In this document: piece after piece, positions 51,947 to 60,073 of the stretch | Position numbering within the stretch: position 1 is the first letter of the stretch | How the letters are laid out: every line of letters begins with the position of its first letter | DNA from: Seohaeicola sp024304985 | GTDB taxonomy: Bacteria > Pseudomonadota > Alphaproteobacteria > Rhodobacterales > Rhodobacteraceae | Direction: 5' to 3' | NCBI RefSeq assembly: GCF_028802875.1 | Contig: NZ_JARAMP010000013.1 | Span: forward strand, 78,380 to 142,379 | DNA: 64,000 nt | The notes under the pieces: model-generated | Seen by the model: only the letters and a program-made list of their open reading frames with translations | What the model was told of the DNA's origin: nothing | Database searches by the model: none | Program-made: the position numbers and the translations under genes

Positions 51947-54187
51947 TCAGCCCTGCCGGGCCAGATATTCCATCACGGCGGGGCGGGCGGTTTCCTCGCC
52001 ACGGTCGCGGGCGTCGTAGATGACGTCGCGCAGTTCCGCGAGGTTGGTGCGGCGCAGGATGGATTTAACCGGACCGATGGAGGCGGGGCGCATCGAGAGC
52101 ATGTCGAGGCCGATGGCGGCCAGACACGCCGCCTCGACGGGGCGGCCCGCGTCTTCGCCGCAGAAGCTGAGCGGGGTGCCGGTCGCGGCGCAGCGTTCCA
52201 CGATGTTTTCGAGGAATGTCAGGAAGCTGAGATTGAGCGTGTCATAGCGGCGGCGGACGCGTTCATTCTCACGATCTGCGGCGAAGAAGAATTGTTTGAG
52301 GTCGTTGCCGCCGATGGAGAGGAATTGCACCTCCTCATAAAACTGCTCAGGCGCGAAGGCGAGGCTGGGGGTTTCCAGCATGGCGCCCACTTCCAATGAG
52401 GCGGGCAGGGGGTGGCCGAGGATGCGTTCGCGTTCCATCGCCTTGTCCATCTCGGCCTTGGCGGCGAGGTATTCGCCGTATTGCGCGACAAAGGGGAACA
52501 TGATGGTCAGCGGGCGGCCATGGGCGGCGCGGATCAGGGCCTGCAACTGCATCCGCATGACGCCCGGTTTGTCGAGGCCCACGCGGATGGCGCGCCAGCC
52601 CAGGGCGGGGTTCGGCTCGTCATTGGGCTTCATGTAGGGCAGCACCTTGTCGGAGCCGATGTCGAGCGTGCGAAAGACCACGCGCTTGCCTTGGGCGGCA
52701 TCGAGGACGCGGGCATAGAGCGCCGAGAGTTCCGAGCGTTTCGGCATCTGGTTGCGGACCAGAAATTGCAGTTCGGTGCGGAACAGGCCCACGCCTTCGG
52801 CGCCTGATCCGGCAAGGCTGGGCAGGTCGGCCATGAGACCGGCGTTCATGTGCAATCCGATGCGGCGTCCGCAGAGGGTTTCGGCGGGTTTGTCGCGGAT
52901 CGAGGTGTAGCGTTCCTGTGCCTGGGCCTGCATCGCGATCTTGTCGCGGAAGGCGGAGGCGACGGTGTCGTCGGGGCGCAGGTGGACGGTGCCCTGATCG
53001 CCGTCCACCATGATGAGGTTGCCGTTCAACGCCTCGGTCGTGATGCGGCCGGCGCGGATCACCAGAGGGATCGCCAATGCGCGGGCGACGATGGCGGCAT
53101 GAGAGCCGACGGAGCCTTCTTCCAGCACGATGCCGCGCAGGCTGCGACCATAGTCCAGCAGTTCGGCGGGGCCGATGTTGCGGGCCACGAGAATGGGATC
53201 GGTGGGCATTTCCGCCCCTGTTTCCTTGCCCTGTCCGGTCAGGATGCGCAGCAGGCGGTTCGAGAGGTCGTCCAGATCGTGAAGGCGGTCGCGCAGGTAG
53301 GCGTCGGTGACCTGCTCCATCCGGTTGCGGGCGTTGGACTGTTCCTTTTCCACCGCGGCTTCGGCGGTCAGGCCGCGGGCGATGTCCTCCTCCATCCGGC
53401 GCATCCAGCCCTTGGAATGGGCGAACATGCGGTAGGCCTCCAGCACTTCGGTCTGGTCCTTGTCGCCATTGGTGGTGGCCAGCAGTTCATCGACGCTCAG
53501 GCGCAACTGGCCCACGGCCTCGTGCAGGCGTTCCAGTTCCTTGTGCGGGTCCTCGGAGATCGGGTTGGTCACGACGACGCGGGGTTCGTGCAGCCAGACA
53601 TGGCCTTCGGCGGCACCTTCCTGCGCTGTGGTGCCGCGGATCAGGACGGATTGCTGGTGGCGGGCGGAGAGGGCGGCGCCTTCGCCCTGAAAGGCGCCGA
53701 GTTCGGTCATTTCGGCAAGGACCATGGCGACGACTTCGAGGGCGTAGACCTCGTCGCCGGAAAATTCGCGGGCTTCTTTCGACTGGACGACCAGAACGCC
53801 CAGTTTTTCACCAAGTCGCTGGATGGGGACGCCGAGGAAGGAGGAATAGATCTCTTCCCCGGTTTCGGGCATGAAGCGGAAGCCCTTTTCCTGCGGGGCG
53901 TTGGCGGTGTTGATGATGCTGCCGGAGCGGGCGACGCGGCCGACGAGACCTTCGCCCAGTTTCATGCGCGTCTGGTGGACGGCTTCTGCCTTGAGGCCCT
54001 CGGTCGCGCAGAGTTCAAGGGTTTCGGGGTCGCGGAAAAGGTAGATGGAGCAGACTTCGGTGCCCATCGAATCGGCGGTCAGATGCGTGATCTTGTCCAG
54101 CCGGGCCTGACCCGCGCTGTCCTCGGCCATGGCGTCGCGCAACCGGCGCAGCAGCTTGCGGCTTTCGGATTCGGTCTGTTCGGGCAT
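51947..54187 (-). CDS. ptsP: EI-Ntr, PEP-protein phosphotransferase of the nitrogen PTS
   Basis: 746 residues. EI-Ntr passes phosphate from PEP to NPr in the regulatory nitrogen PTS. An N-terminal GAF domain (about residues 20-160; EVCSIYLFRDPETLELCATEG) precedes the enzyme I part: helical HPr-binding domain, the phosphohistidine in GSVGSHAAIVARALAIP, and the PEP-binding barrel (GLFRTELQFL; LASLEVGAMLETP-like segment; LSIGGNDLKQF; active Cys region SFCGEDAGRP). The C-terminal tail RDRGEETARPAVMEYLARQG contains eight codons flanked by a GCCCGC direct repeat. Same strand as lysC upstream. Confidence 0.94.
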   Translation of the reverse strand: MPEQTESESRKLLRRLRDAMAEDSAGQARLDKITHLTADSMGTEVCSIYLFRDPETLELCATEGLKAEAVHQTRMKLGEGLVGRVARSGSIINTANAPQEKGFRFMPETGEEIYSSFLGVPIQRLGEKLGVLVVQSKEAREFSGDEVYALEVVAMVLAEMTELGAFQGEGAALSARHQQSVLIRGTTAQEGAAEGHVWLHEPRVVVTNPISEDPHKELERLHEAVGQLRLSVDELLATTNGDKDQTEVLEAYRMFAHSKGWMRRMEEDIARGLTAEAAVEKEQSNARNRMEQVTDAYLRDRLHDLDDLSNRLLRILTGQGKETGAEMPTDPILVARNIGPAELLDYGRSLRGIVLEEGSVGSHAAIVARALAIPLVIRAGRITTEALNGNLIMVDGDQGTVHLRPDDTVASAFRDKIAMQAQAQERYTSIRDKPAETLCGRRIGLHMNAGLMADLPSLAGSGAEGVGLFRTELQFLVRNQMPKRSELSALYARVLDAAQGKRVVFRTLDIGSDKVLPYMKPNDEPNPALGWRAIRVGLDKPGVMRMQLQALIRAAHGRPLTIMFPFVAQYGEYLAAKAEMDKAMERERILGHPLPASLEVGAMLETPSLAFAPEQFYEEVQFLSIGGNDLKQFFFAADRENERVRRRYDTLNLSFLTFLENIVERCAATGTPLSFCGEDAGRPVEAACLAAIGLDMLSMRPASIGPVKSILRRTNLAELRDVIYDARDRGEETARPAVMEYLARQG

Positions 54188-54281
54188 ATGGCCTGCCTTG
54201 TTCCCCGTCCTGTGATCCGCTGGTCCAAGCCGGCCTGCCGGTCAGACCGGCAGCCGGGGCGGGGCCACCGATCGCCTGCTG

Positions 54282-55541
54282 TCAGGCCGATTTCTCCAAC
54301 TCGAAGGCATCATGCAGCGCCTGCACGGCAAGTTCCATGTATTTCCTGTCGATGAGGACGGAAATCTTTATCTCGGAGGTTGCAATGACCTTGATGTTGA
54401 TCCCCTCATCCGAGAGCGTCTTGAACATGCGCGCGGCCACACCGGCATGGCTGCGCATCCCGATGCCCACGACCGAGACCTTGGCCACATTGGTATCGGC
54501 TTCGAGCCGGTCGAATTTGATCAGCCCGGCTTCGCGCGCCTCGACCAGTGCCTTTTCGGCGCGTTTCATCTGGTCGATGGGGCAGGAGAAGGTCATGTCG
54601 GTGACGCCACCGGCATGGCCCTGATAATTCGTCTCGGACACGTTCTGCACGATCATGTCCACATTGACGCCCGCATCGGCGAGGGGGCCGAAGATGGCGG
54701 CGGCGATGCCGGGGCGGTCCTCGATGGTGACGAGGGTCATCTTGGCCTCGTCACGCGAGAAGGCGATACCGGAGACGGCTTTGGATTCCATGATAAGCTC
54801 CTCGTCGCAGACCAGCGTGCCTGCGGTGTCTGTGGGTTCCTCGAACGAGCTGAGCACGCGCAGCTTGACGTTGTAGCGCATGGCCAGTTCGACCGAGCGG
54901 GTTTGCAGCACCTTCGCGCCGAGGCTGGCGAGTTCCAGCATCTCCTCGAAGGCGATCTTATCCAGCTTGCGGGCCTTGGGGCTGACGCGGGGGTCTGTCG
55001 TATAGACGCCGTCCACATCGGTATAGATGTCGCAGCGTTCCGCACCAAAGGCGGCGGCAAAGGCCACGGCGGTGGTGTCCGAGCCGCCACGGCCCAGCGT
55101 GGTGATCCGGCCTTCGGGCGAGATGCCCTGAAAACCCGCCACAACCGCGACCTTCATGCCTTCGGCGAATTTGGCATTGATGTTGTCGGCGGGAATTTCC
55201 TCGATCCGGGCGGCGGAATGGGCGGAGGTGGTGATAAGCGGCACCTGCCAGCCCTGCCAGCTGCGGGCGGGGATATCCATTTCCTGCAAGGTCAGCGCCA
55301 TCAGACCGGCGGTCACATTCTCGCCCGAGGAGACCACGGCGTCATATTCGCGCGCGTCGTAGAAGGGCGAGATGTCCTGCACCCATCCCACAAGCTCGTT
55401 GGTCTTGCCCGACATGGCCGAGACGATGACGATGACGTCATAGCCCTTGGCCACTTCAACGCCCACCCGCTTGGCGGCGCGCTTGATCCGGTCGAGGTTG
55501 GCGACGGACGTGCCGCCGAATTTCATCACGAGAACGGGCAT
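54282..55541 (-). CDS. lysC: Aspartate kinase
   Basis: 419 residues, monofunctional aspartokinase, first step to Lys, Thr and Met. N-terminal VMKFGGTSVANLDRIKRAA, LGRGGSDTTAVAFAAAFGAERCDIYTDVDGVYTTDPR and KIAFEEMLELASLGAKVLQ are family signatures; two ACT domains form the C-terminal third (VTIEDRPGIAAAIFGPLADAGVNVD and VVGIGMRSHAGVAARMFKTLSDEGINI), the sites of feedback inhibition. AAGGACAG ahead of the ATG. Confidence 0.95.
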   Translation of the reverse strand: MPVLVMKFGGTSVANLDRIKRAAKRVGVEVAKGYDVIVIVSAMSGKTNELVGWVQDISPFYDAREYDAVVSSGENVTAGLMALTLQEMDIPARSWQGWQVPLITTSAHSAARIEEIPADNINAKFAEGMKVAVVAGFQGISPEGRITTLGRGGSDTTAVAFAAAFGAERCDIYTDVDGVYTTDPRVSPKARKLDKIAFEEMLELASLGAKVLQTRSVELAMRYNVKLRVLSSFEEPTDTAGTLVCDEELIMESKAVSGIAFSRDEAKMTLVTIEDRPGIAAAIFGPLADAGVNVDMIVQNVSETNYQGHAGGVTDMTFSCPIDQMKRAEKALVEAREAGLIKFDRLEADTNVAKVSVVGIGMRSHAGVAARMFKTLSDEGINIKVIATSEIKISVLIDRKYMELAVQALHDAFELEKSA

Positions 55542-55714
55542 GATCTGTCCTTGGTCGCAAGCTGCGCTCGCGTTTAATCTGTCGCCGTGATGCGCGCAAT
55601 ATCAATATGCGGGCGGGGCTGTCATGCGACGGTATCTTGCGCGTCGCGCCGGGCTGTCGTTACTGTCCGCCAAAGCGCGTCCGTGCCGGGGCGCGCGCGA
55701 TCAAGGAGGATCAC

Positions 55715-56137
55715 ATGATTTTGGCGCACAGACCGGTCCATCTGGTCCTGACTCTTGTGGCGGGGCTGGCCCTGCCTGTTTCGGCCATGGCGCAATCCGC
55801 GACCGATCTGCTGGACGGGTCCGACCCGGCGGCGATCCTGAATATCGCGCAGGGCTATGGCTCGGCCATGCTGGATGTGGATTCGGTGGGTGATCCGATG
55901 ATCGAGGGCCGGATCGACGGGCAAGCCTATACTGTCTTTTTCTATGGGTGCGAGGCGGGGAAGGATTGTTCGTCGATCCAGTTCACGACCTATTTCGCGG
56001 GCATCCGTCCTGATGCCTCGCTTGTCAGCGCATGGAATGACGAGAACCGTTTCGGCACGCTGTATCTGGACAGTGACGGCGATCTGGCGATTGATCTGGA
56101 TGTGAACCTGATCAATGGCATTTTTGCAACGTCCTGA
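55715..56137 (+). CDS. YbjN-domain secreted protein, C-terminus apparently cut
   Basis: 140 residues with a strong AAGGAGGATC site and a signal peptide (LVLTLVAGLALPVSAMAQ). YbjN fold segments: AMLDVDSVGDPMIEGRIDGQAYTVFFYGCEAGKDCSSIQFTTYF and AWNDENRFGTLYLDSDGDLAIDLDVNL. Secreted Rhodobacterales relatives usually continue for about 30 more residues after this DVNL block (a helix with Trp), which here is replaced by INGIFATS and a stop. The sequence right after is AT-rich and leads to an integrase, so the end was probably lost at the insertion point. Confidence 0.75.
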   Translation: MILAHRPVHLVLTLVAGLALPVSAMAQSATDLLDGSDPAAILNIAQGYGSAMLDVDSVGDPMIEGRIDGQAYTVFFYGCEAGKDCSSIQFTTYFAGIRPDASLVSAWNDENRFGTLYLDSDGDLAIDLDVNLINGIFATS

Positions 56138-56339
56138 CTTTGCGCGGTTTTTCCTCTAATGCCCTGTTTTTGCTTCCGCAATCGCGTTTTTGCGGCGGCG
56201 TGCGGCGGCGCTGAATTGCGTTTGAGGTGGTCAAAACGGCGGTAAATGGTTGATGTGATGTTGATGCAGGTGTTGATGTGGCTTGACGTGCGCCTCGAAA
56301 AACGCAGGACTGCTCCGGGGTGTTTCGGAGGCGATGAGG

Positions 56340-57560
56340 ATGCCAAAACGGATTCGATTGAGTGAAAGTGTCGTTAAAAAGGAAACGGCAAAAGATCGTG
56401 ATTTCCAGATTTTCGATGACATGGTCATTGGCTTTGCCTTGGTGGTTTACCGCTCGGGCAATAAGGCTTTTGCCCTGAATTACCGGACCAGCGGTCGGCT
56501 TCGGCGCTATACCATCGGGCGGTGGCCTGAGTGGTCTGTTACGGCGGCTCGGGCGCGGGCGGCTGAGCTGCGCCGTCAAGTTGATGCCGGCTCGGATCCC
56601 ATGGACGAGCGGAAGTCGGCTTACGGGTCGGCGACCATTTCGGCTTTGGTCGATCTCTATCAGACTGAACACCTGCCGAAGGTGTCGGCGCGAAATGCCA
56701 AGGATCAGAGGTCTATGCTCGCGACCTTTGTGCTCGCGCGGTGGAAGGGTCGCCTCGTGAAAAGCATCACGGCGCGGGATATAGACCAGCTGCTGACGGA
56801 GGTGGCTTCTGGCGCTCTGAGCCGACGCAAATGGCCGGAAGGCGTGGGCAAAAGGCCTACACCCACACGTGCGAACAGGTGCGGTGAAGTGCTCCGAAAG
56901 ATGTTTTCTCTGGCGGTCGATGTCGGGATGCGGCCGGATAATCCCGCTTTGAATTATCGGCGACGCGAGGAAACGCAGCGGGACCGATTTTTGTCGCTGC
57001 ACGAGGTCACCGCATTGGTGGGTGCGCTCGACGTGGCCGATGATCCGCTGGCAGCTGATCTGGTTCGGATGCTGATTTTGACTGGCGCGCGCAAGGGCGA
57101 GGTGTGTAACGCGCGCTTTGACGATTTCAGTCTCGACCATCTGTTTTGGACAAAGCAGGCGGCGACGACGAAGCAGAGACGGATCCATCGGGTTCCGATA
57201 TCGCAGGAGGTGGCTTCGATCATCAGGCGGCGCCGGGCGGAGGTTCCCGAGGGGTGTCCATGGCTATTTCCGCTTCTGGACGGCAGTGCTCCGGTCAGGA
57301 ACATCGAGAGGGGCTGGGATCAGATCAGAAAGCTTGCCGGGCTCGAGGGACTGCGTCTCCACGATCTGCGGCACACCTTCGCCTCTTTGCTGGTGTCGGA
57401 TGGATCTTCCCTCGAAATGATCGGGGGGCTCCTGGGCCACAGCAACACGCGCACGACGCAGCGCTATGCGCATCTGATGGACTCGCCGTTGCGGGCCGGG
57501 GTGGATAGTGTCGCGGCGCGGCTGAAGCCGCGCCTGCGGGTCATTGATGGCGGCGGCTAA
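56340..57560 (+). CDS. Tyrosine recombinase/integrase
   Basis: 406 residues; start 56340 preferred because GGAGG lies 8 nt ahead (ATG 56334 also in frame). N-terminal DUF4102-like arm-binding region (SESVVKKETAKDRDFQIFDD; GFALVVYRSGNKAFALNYR), core-binding SAM-like domain (about residues 95-190), then the catalytic domain with Arg in LTGARKGEVCNARF, HDLRHTFASLL, LLGHSNTRTTQRYAHL (His and Tyr nucleophile). All catalytic residues are present so it may be active. P4-type integrases usually use tRNA ends; none is beside it. Confidence 0.92.
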   Translation: MPKRIRLSESVVKKETAKDRDFQIFDDMVIGFALVVYRSGNKAFALNYRTSGRLRRYTIGRWPEWSVTAARARAAELRRQVDAGSDPMDERKSAYGSATISALVDLYQTEHLPKVSARNAKDQRSMLATFVLARWKGRLVKSITARDIDQLLTEVASGALSRRKWPEGVGKRPTPTRANRCGEVLRKMFSLAVDVGMRPDNPALNYRRREETQRDRFLSLHEVTALVGALDVADDPLAADLVRMLILTGARKGEVCNARFDDFSLDHLFWTKQAATTKQRRIHRVPISQEVASIIRRRRAEVPEGCPWLFPLLDGSAPVRNIERGWDQIRKLAGLEGLRLHDLRHTFASLLVSDGSSLEMIGGLLGHSNTRTTQRYAHLMDSPLRAGVDSVAARLKPRLRVIDGGG

Positions 57561-57564
57561 GCCG

Positions 57565-57795
57565 TCAGTTTCGGTTGCCTGCCGGCATGGGCTGGGTGGT
57601 GGCAGGCTCGAGGGGTTCGGCTTCCACCACGAAGGCTTCAGCATGGCCGTCGCCGTGATTCGCAATTTCGAGCCAGCGCGCGCCGGCCACGCGCGCTTCG
57701 TCTTTCGTTTCTTTGAATTGGGCAAAGGTCGGGACGGAGTTCACCAGTCCAATGGCAAGGTGCCCGCTTTGCAAAAGTGATTTGTCGTTCGGCAT
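57565..57795 (-). CDS. Small protein of the element (76 aa)
   Basis: MPNDKSLLQSGHLAIGLVNS start with AAGGGAACAA upstream, ending PAGNRN, 4 nt from the end of the integrase on the other strand. Central ETKDEARVAGARWLEIANHGDGHAEAFVVEAEP may be a small alpha/beta domain. I do not recognise a family. It follows the 57817 gene by 21 nt on the same strand, so probably cotranscribed. Confidence 0.55.
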   Translation of the reverse strand: MPNDKSLLQSGHLAIGLVNSVPTFAQFKETKDEARVAGARWLEIANHGDGHAEAFVVEAEPLEPATTQPMPAGNRN

Positions 57796-57816
57796 TAATT
57801 GTTCCCTTGGGCTTTT

Positions 57817-58176
57817 TCAGGACGCTTGGTCCGTGTTCATTATAGCTTCAAAAACTGGATAAATTCGAGCGCGCATCGTTCTTTCATCTGGAAACTCACC
57901 GTCCTCCGAATTTCTGCTGAACCAGTCTTGCATTTCCTTGAGTAGCGCCGTCTTGGTCGCTGGCAAGCCTTCGAGGTGAATTCTTTTGATCAGGGCGACA
58001 TACATGGCGTCCCAATCGTATTTAGGTGCCGCATATTTGCGCGGGAGGCCGGTTCCAATCTGCTTAGAGAACGCCTCGTATTCCTCCTGAAGGATCAGGA
58101 TGTCATCGACCGTGATGGCGATGCCTTGCTCGGGCGTGTCAAAGAAGATCCATGACTTCGATTTGCTCTTGGGTGG
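57817..58176 (-). pseudogene. Element protein fragment without a start codon
   Basis: The coding frame DTPEQGIAITVDDILILQEEYEAFSKQ... to EAIMNTDQAS (57817-58155 region) looks real: mixed helix-forming composition and low G+C with Lys/Glu/Ile. Upstream in this frame there is no believable start; it runs into the SDR gene. A one-base shift near 58145 would join it to a short ATG frame (MADAAAHPATQEQIEVMD) and restore a start. First in-frame Met in the fragment is at MYVALIKRI. Function unknown. Confidence 0.5.
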
Positions 58177-58847
58177 CCGGATGCGCCGCAGCGTCTGCCA
58201 TGTCGCGGATGGGCGCGTCCGTCCCATGTTTCGAAGCAGCCTGTGGTGTCCAGACCAAGGGCGTCGAAGCGCGCCGCCAGCCCGGTGGCGGATTGATCCA
58301 CGGTGATGTCGGCACCCGCGCCGCCCATGTCGGTCTGCACCCATCCGGGGTGGTAGATGCCCACGGCGATGCCGCGCGGGGCCAGATCGGCGGAGAGGTT
58401 GCGGCCAAGGTTCAGGGCGGCGGCCTTGGAGGCGCGGTAGATATAGCTGCCCCCCGGCGCGCGGGTGTCGCTGGCCATCTGCGAGGAGATGATGGCGATC
58501 TTGGGCATTTGCGCGCGGGCCAGATTCGGCAAGAGGGCCTGCACCGCGAGAAAGACGCCGGTGACATTGGTGGCGAAGGTGTCGGCCCAGAGGGCGGCCG
58601 GATAGCCGTCATCAAGGCTCTGGCCCTTGTCGGCATAGATGCCCGCGTTGCAGATCAGAAGATCGACGGGCTGATCCTTGATTGTTTGGGCCAGACGCGC
58701 ATGGGCGGCGGGGTCGGTCACGTCGAGCTGGATCAGATCCTTGTCGCCGCTGCGCGATGTGCCGGTGACCTGATGTCCCTGTGCCAGATACTGCGCGCGC
58801 AGGGCGGCGCCGATGCCGCGGCTTGCGCCGGTGATGACGATATGCAT
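58095..58847 (-). CDS. Short-chain dehydrogenase/reductase with altered C-terminus
   Basis: 250 residues. Rossmann start HIVITGASRGIGAALRAQYL (TGxxxGIG), NAG motif LLICNAGIYAD, catalytic Ser in AIISSQMAS and YRASK (Tyr and Lys). The family fold is complete through GLAARFDALGLDTTGCFETWDGRAHP, where relatives normally stop within one or two residues; here 24 more residues of Arg/Ser-rich sequence are read from the adjoining element. The 3' end was likely overwritten by the insertion. Still likely functional. 22 nt downstream of the DUF1178 gene. Confidence 0.82.
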   Translation of the reverse strand: MHIVITGASRGIGAALRAQYLAQGHQVTGTSRSGDKDLIQLDVTDPAAHARLAQTIKDQPVDLLICNAGIYADKGQSLDDGYPAALWADTFATNVTGVFLAVQALLPNLARAQMPKIAIISSQMASDTRAPGGSYIYRASKAAALNLGRNLSADLAPRGIAVGIYHPGWVQTDMGGAGADITVDQSATGLAARFDALGLDTTGCFETWDGRAHPRHGRRCGASGHPRANRSHGSSLTRPSKASPSRSMTS

Positions 58848-58869
58848 GTGCGGGAGCGCCTTCCTTGGT

Positions 58870-59319
58870 TCAGTTGGTCTTGCGGCGCGGGATGAAGGGC
58901 AGCGGCGCGATGGGCACCCCGTCCTCGATCAGGCGGCGGGCGTCTTCGGGGCGGGCCTCGCCATAGATGGCGCGGTCGGGGGCGGTTCCGTCATGGATGG
59001 CGCGGGCTTCGCGCGCGAAATCCTGTCCGACATAGTCGGAATGGGTTTCGATATGGTTCTTGAGCGCGGCCAGCGCCTGTGCGGCGGGGGTGGCGGGCGC
59101 GGCGTTTGCCGGGACGGTCGGGGCCGCAGGGACCGGGACCGGGGCCGCGTCGCGTGCGGGGCGCACGCGGGGGGCCATCACGGCCTTGGACACCGAGGTG
59201 ACGCCGCAGATCACGCAGGTGACCATGCCCGCGCGTTCCAGCTTGTCATAGGCATCCGAGGACTGAAACCAGCTGTCGAAGCGGTGGTCATTGCTGCATC
59301 TGAGCGAGAACTGGATCAT
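58870..59319 (-). CDS. DUF1178 family protein
   Basis: 149 residues. Opens with MIQFSLRCSNDHRFDSWFQS and a CVICG motif that together form a likely C4 zinc site (RCSNDH and CVICG) then VSKAVMAPRV. A Pro/Ala-rich linker follows, then a helical conserved end HIETHSDYVGQDFAREARAIHDG and YGEARPEDARRLIEDGVPIAPLPF. The family is regulatory-protein-like (FmdB relatives) but unproven. AGCAGG precedes the ATG. Confidence 0.88.
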   Translation of the reverse strand: MIQFSLRCSNDHRFDSWFQSSDAYDKLERAGMVTCVICGVTSVSKAVMAPRVRPARDAAPVPVPAAPTVPANAAPATPAAQALAALKNHIETHSDYVGQDFAREARAIHDGTAPDRAIYGEARPEDARRLIEDGVPIAPLPFIPRRKTN

Positions 59320-59433
59320 CTGGCCTGCTCTGCGGTGAAGGCGCGGCCCTGTGCCCCTGTGTGCCGGGGGCCGGCAGGCCGAGGCGCCGGGATCGTGTGG
59401 TGAACAGATAACGGCTTGGCGGGTGAATTCAAG

Positions 59434-59910
59434 TCAGCGCTTGAGCTTGCGGGGGTCGAAGCTTTTGATGATCTGGGCCAGTTCGGGTTCCTGTATCGCC
59501 TTGGCGGCCTTCTTCTGGCTGAACCATTTGCGTTGGCGCATCCCGGATTCGGGGTAGTCGGCGGCCAGTTCGCGCACCCGCACGGGATAGACCATCGCGA
59601 CGCAGGGCAGCAGCGCATCGGGGCCGAGCATCTTGGAGTAGGAGAACATGCCGAGGCAGACGTCTATGGACTGCCCCTCGACGCCCGCTTCCTCCCAGGC
59701 TTCGGTCATGGCGGCGCGGGCGGGGGTGACGCCGTCCATCGGCCAGCCCTTGGGCACGATCCAGCGGCCCGAGCCGCGGCTGGTGACGAGCAGGATCTGT
59801 GTCTTGTCCTTGACCACCCGGTAGCAGAGCGCAGCAAACTGGGTCCGGACATCGCTTTTATGCGCTGTCTGGAGCCGGAGCGGCAGCTGTTTGATGTTCT
59901 GGACGGTCAC
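59434..59910 (-). CDS. NUDIX hydrolase
   Basis: 158 residues from a GTG start with AAGGA ahead. NUDIX box GWPMDGVTPARAAMTEAWEEAGV keeps the TEAWEEAGV metal half while the first Glu position is Val, as in the diphosphoinositol polyphosphate phosphohydrolase-like group of Rhodobacterales. SGRWIVPKGWPMDG shows the usual P-K-G lead. Substrate unknown. Upstream on the same strand of DUF1178 and SDR genes, a recurrent trio in this order. Confidence 0.87.
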   Translation of the reverse strand: MTVQNIKQLPLRLQTAHKSDVRTQFAALCYRVVKDKTQILLVTSRGSGRWIVPKGWPMDGVTPARAAMTEAWEEAGVEGQSIDVCLGMFSYSKMLGPDALLPCVAMVYPVRVRELAADYPESGMRQRKWFSQKKAAKAIQEPELAQIIKSFDPRKLKR

Positions 59911-60073
59911 ATCCGGAAATCCTTGGTGGTGATCATGGCAGGGCGGGTCGCGCGGGTTGGTTGAAAATAGCGCATAGGTGCGGGCATATCCAGAGCCAGG
60001 GTGACAGCGGCCCGCCTTGCGCGGGTGACTGTGGCGCATTCGCCTTGGGGCTGCGTGGTCGTGGGCGGGCGGA

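Larger units (their letters stand above)
56130..58205. mobile_element. Remnant of an integrated genetic element
   Basis: Bounded on the left by the shortened YbjN gene and on the right by the SDR gene end. It holds a tyrosine integrase, a 76-residue gene and a protein lacking a start, all with lower G+C and more A/T-rich spacers than neighbours. No transfer, replication or cargo genes remain. Exact ends and direct repeats could not be fixed by eye; boundaries are approximate. Confidence 0.65.

Noticed and set aside
52850..54355. 501-residue plus-strand frame
   Set aside because: Antisense to ptsP with no recognisable domain.
56138..56339. tRNA gene as integration site of the element
   Set aside because: Looked for cloverleaf arms beside the integrase on both strands and found none.
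56283..56340. Earlier integrase start at 56283
   Set aside because: No ribosome site; the GGAGG at 56327 fits the ATG at 56340.
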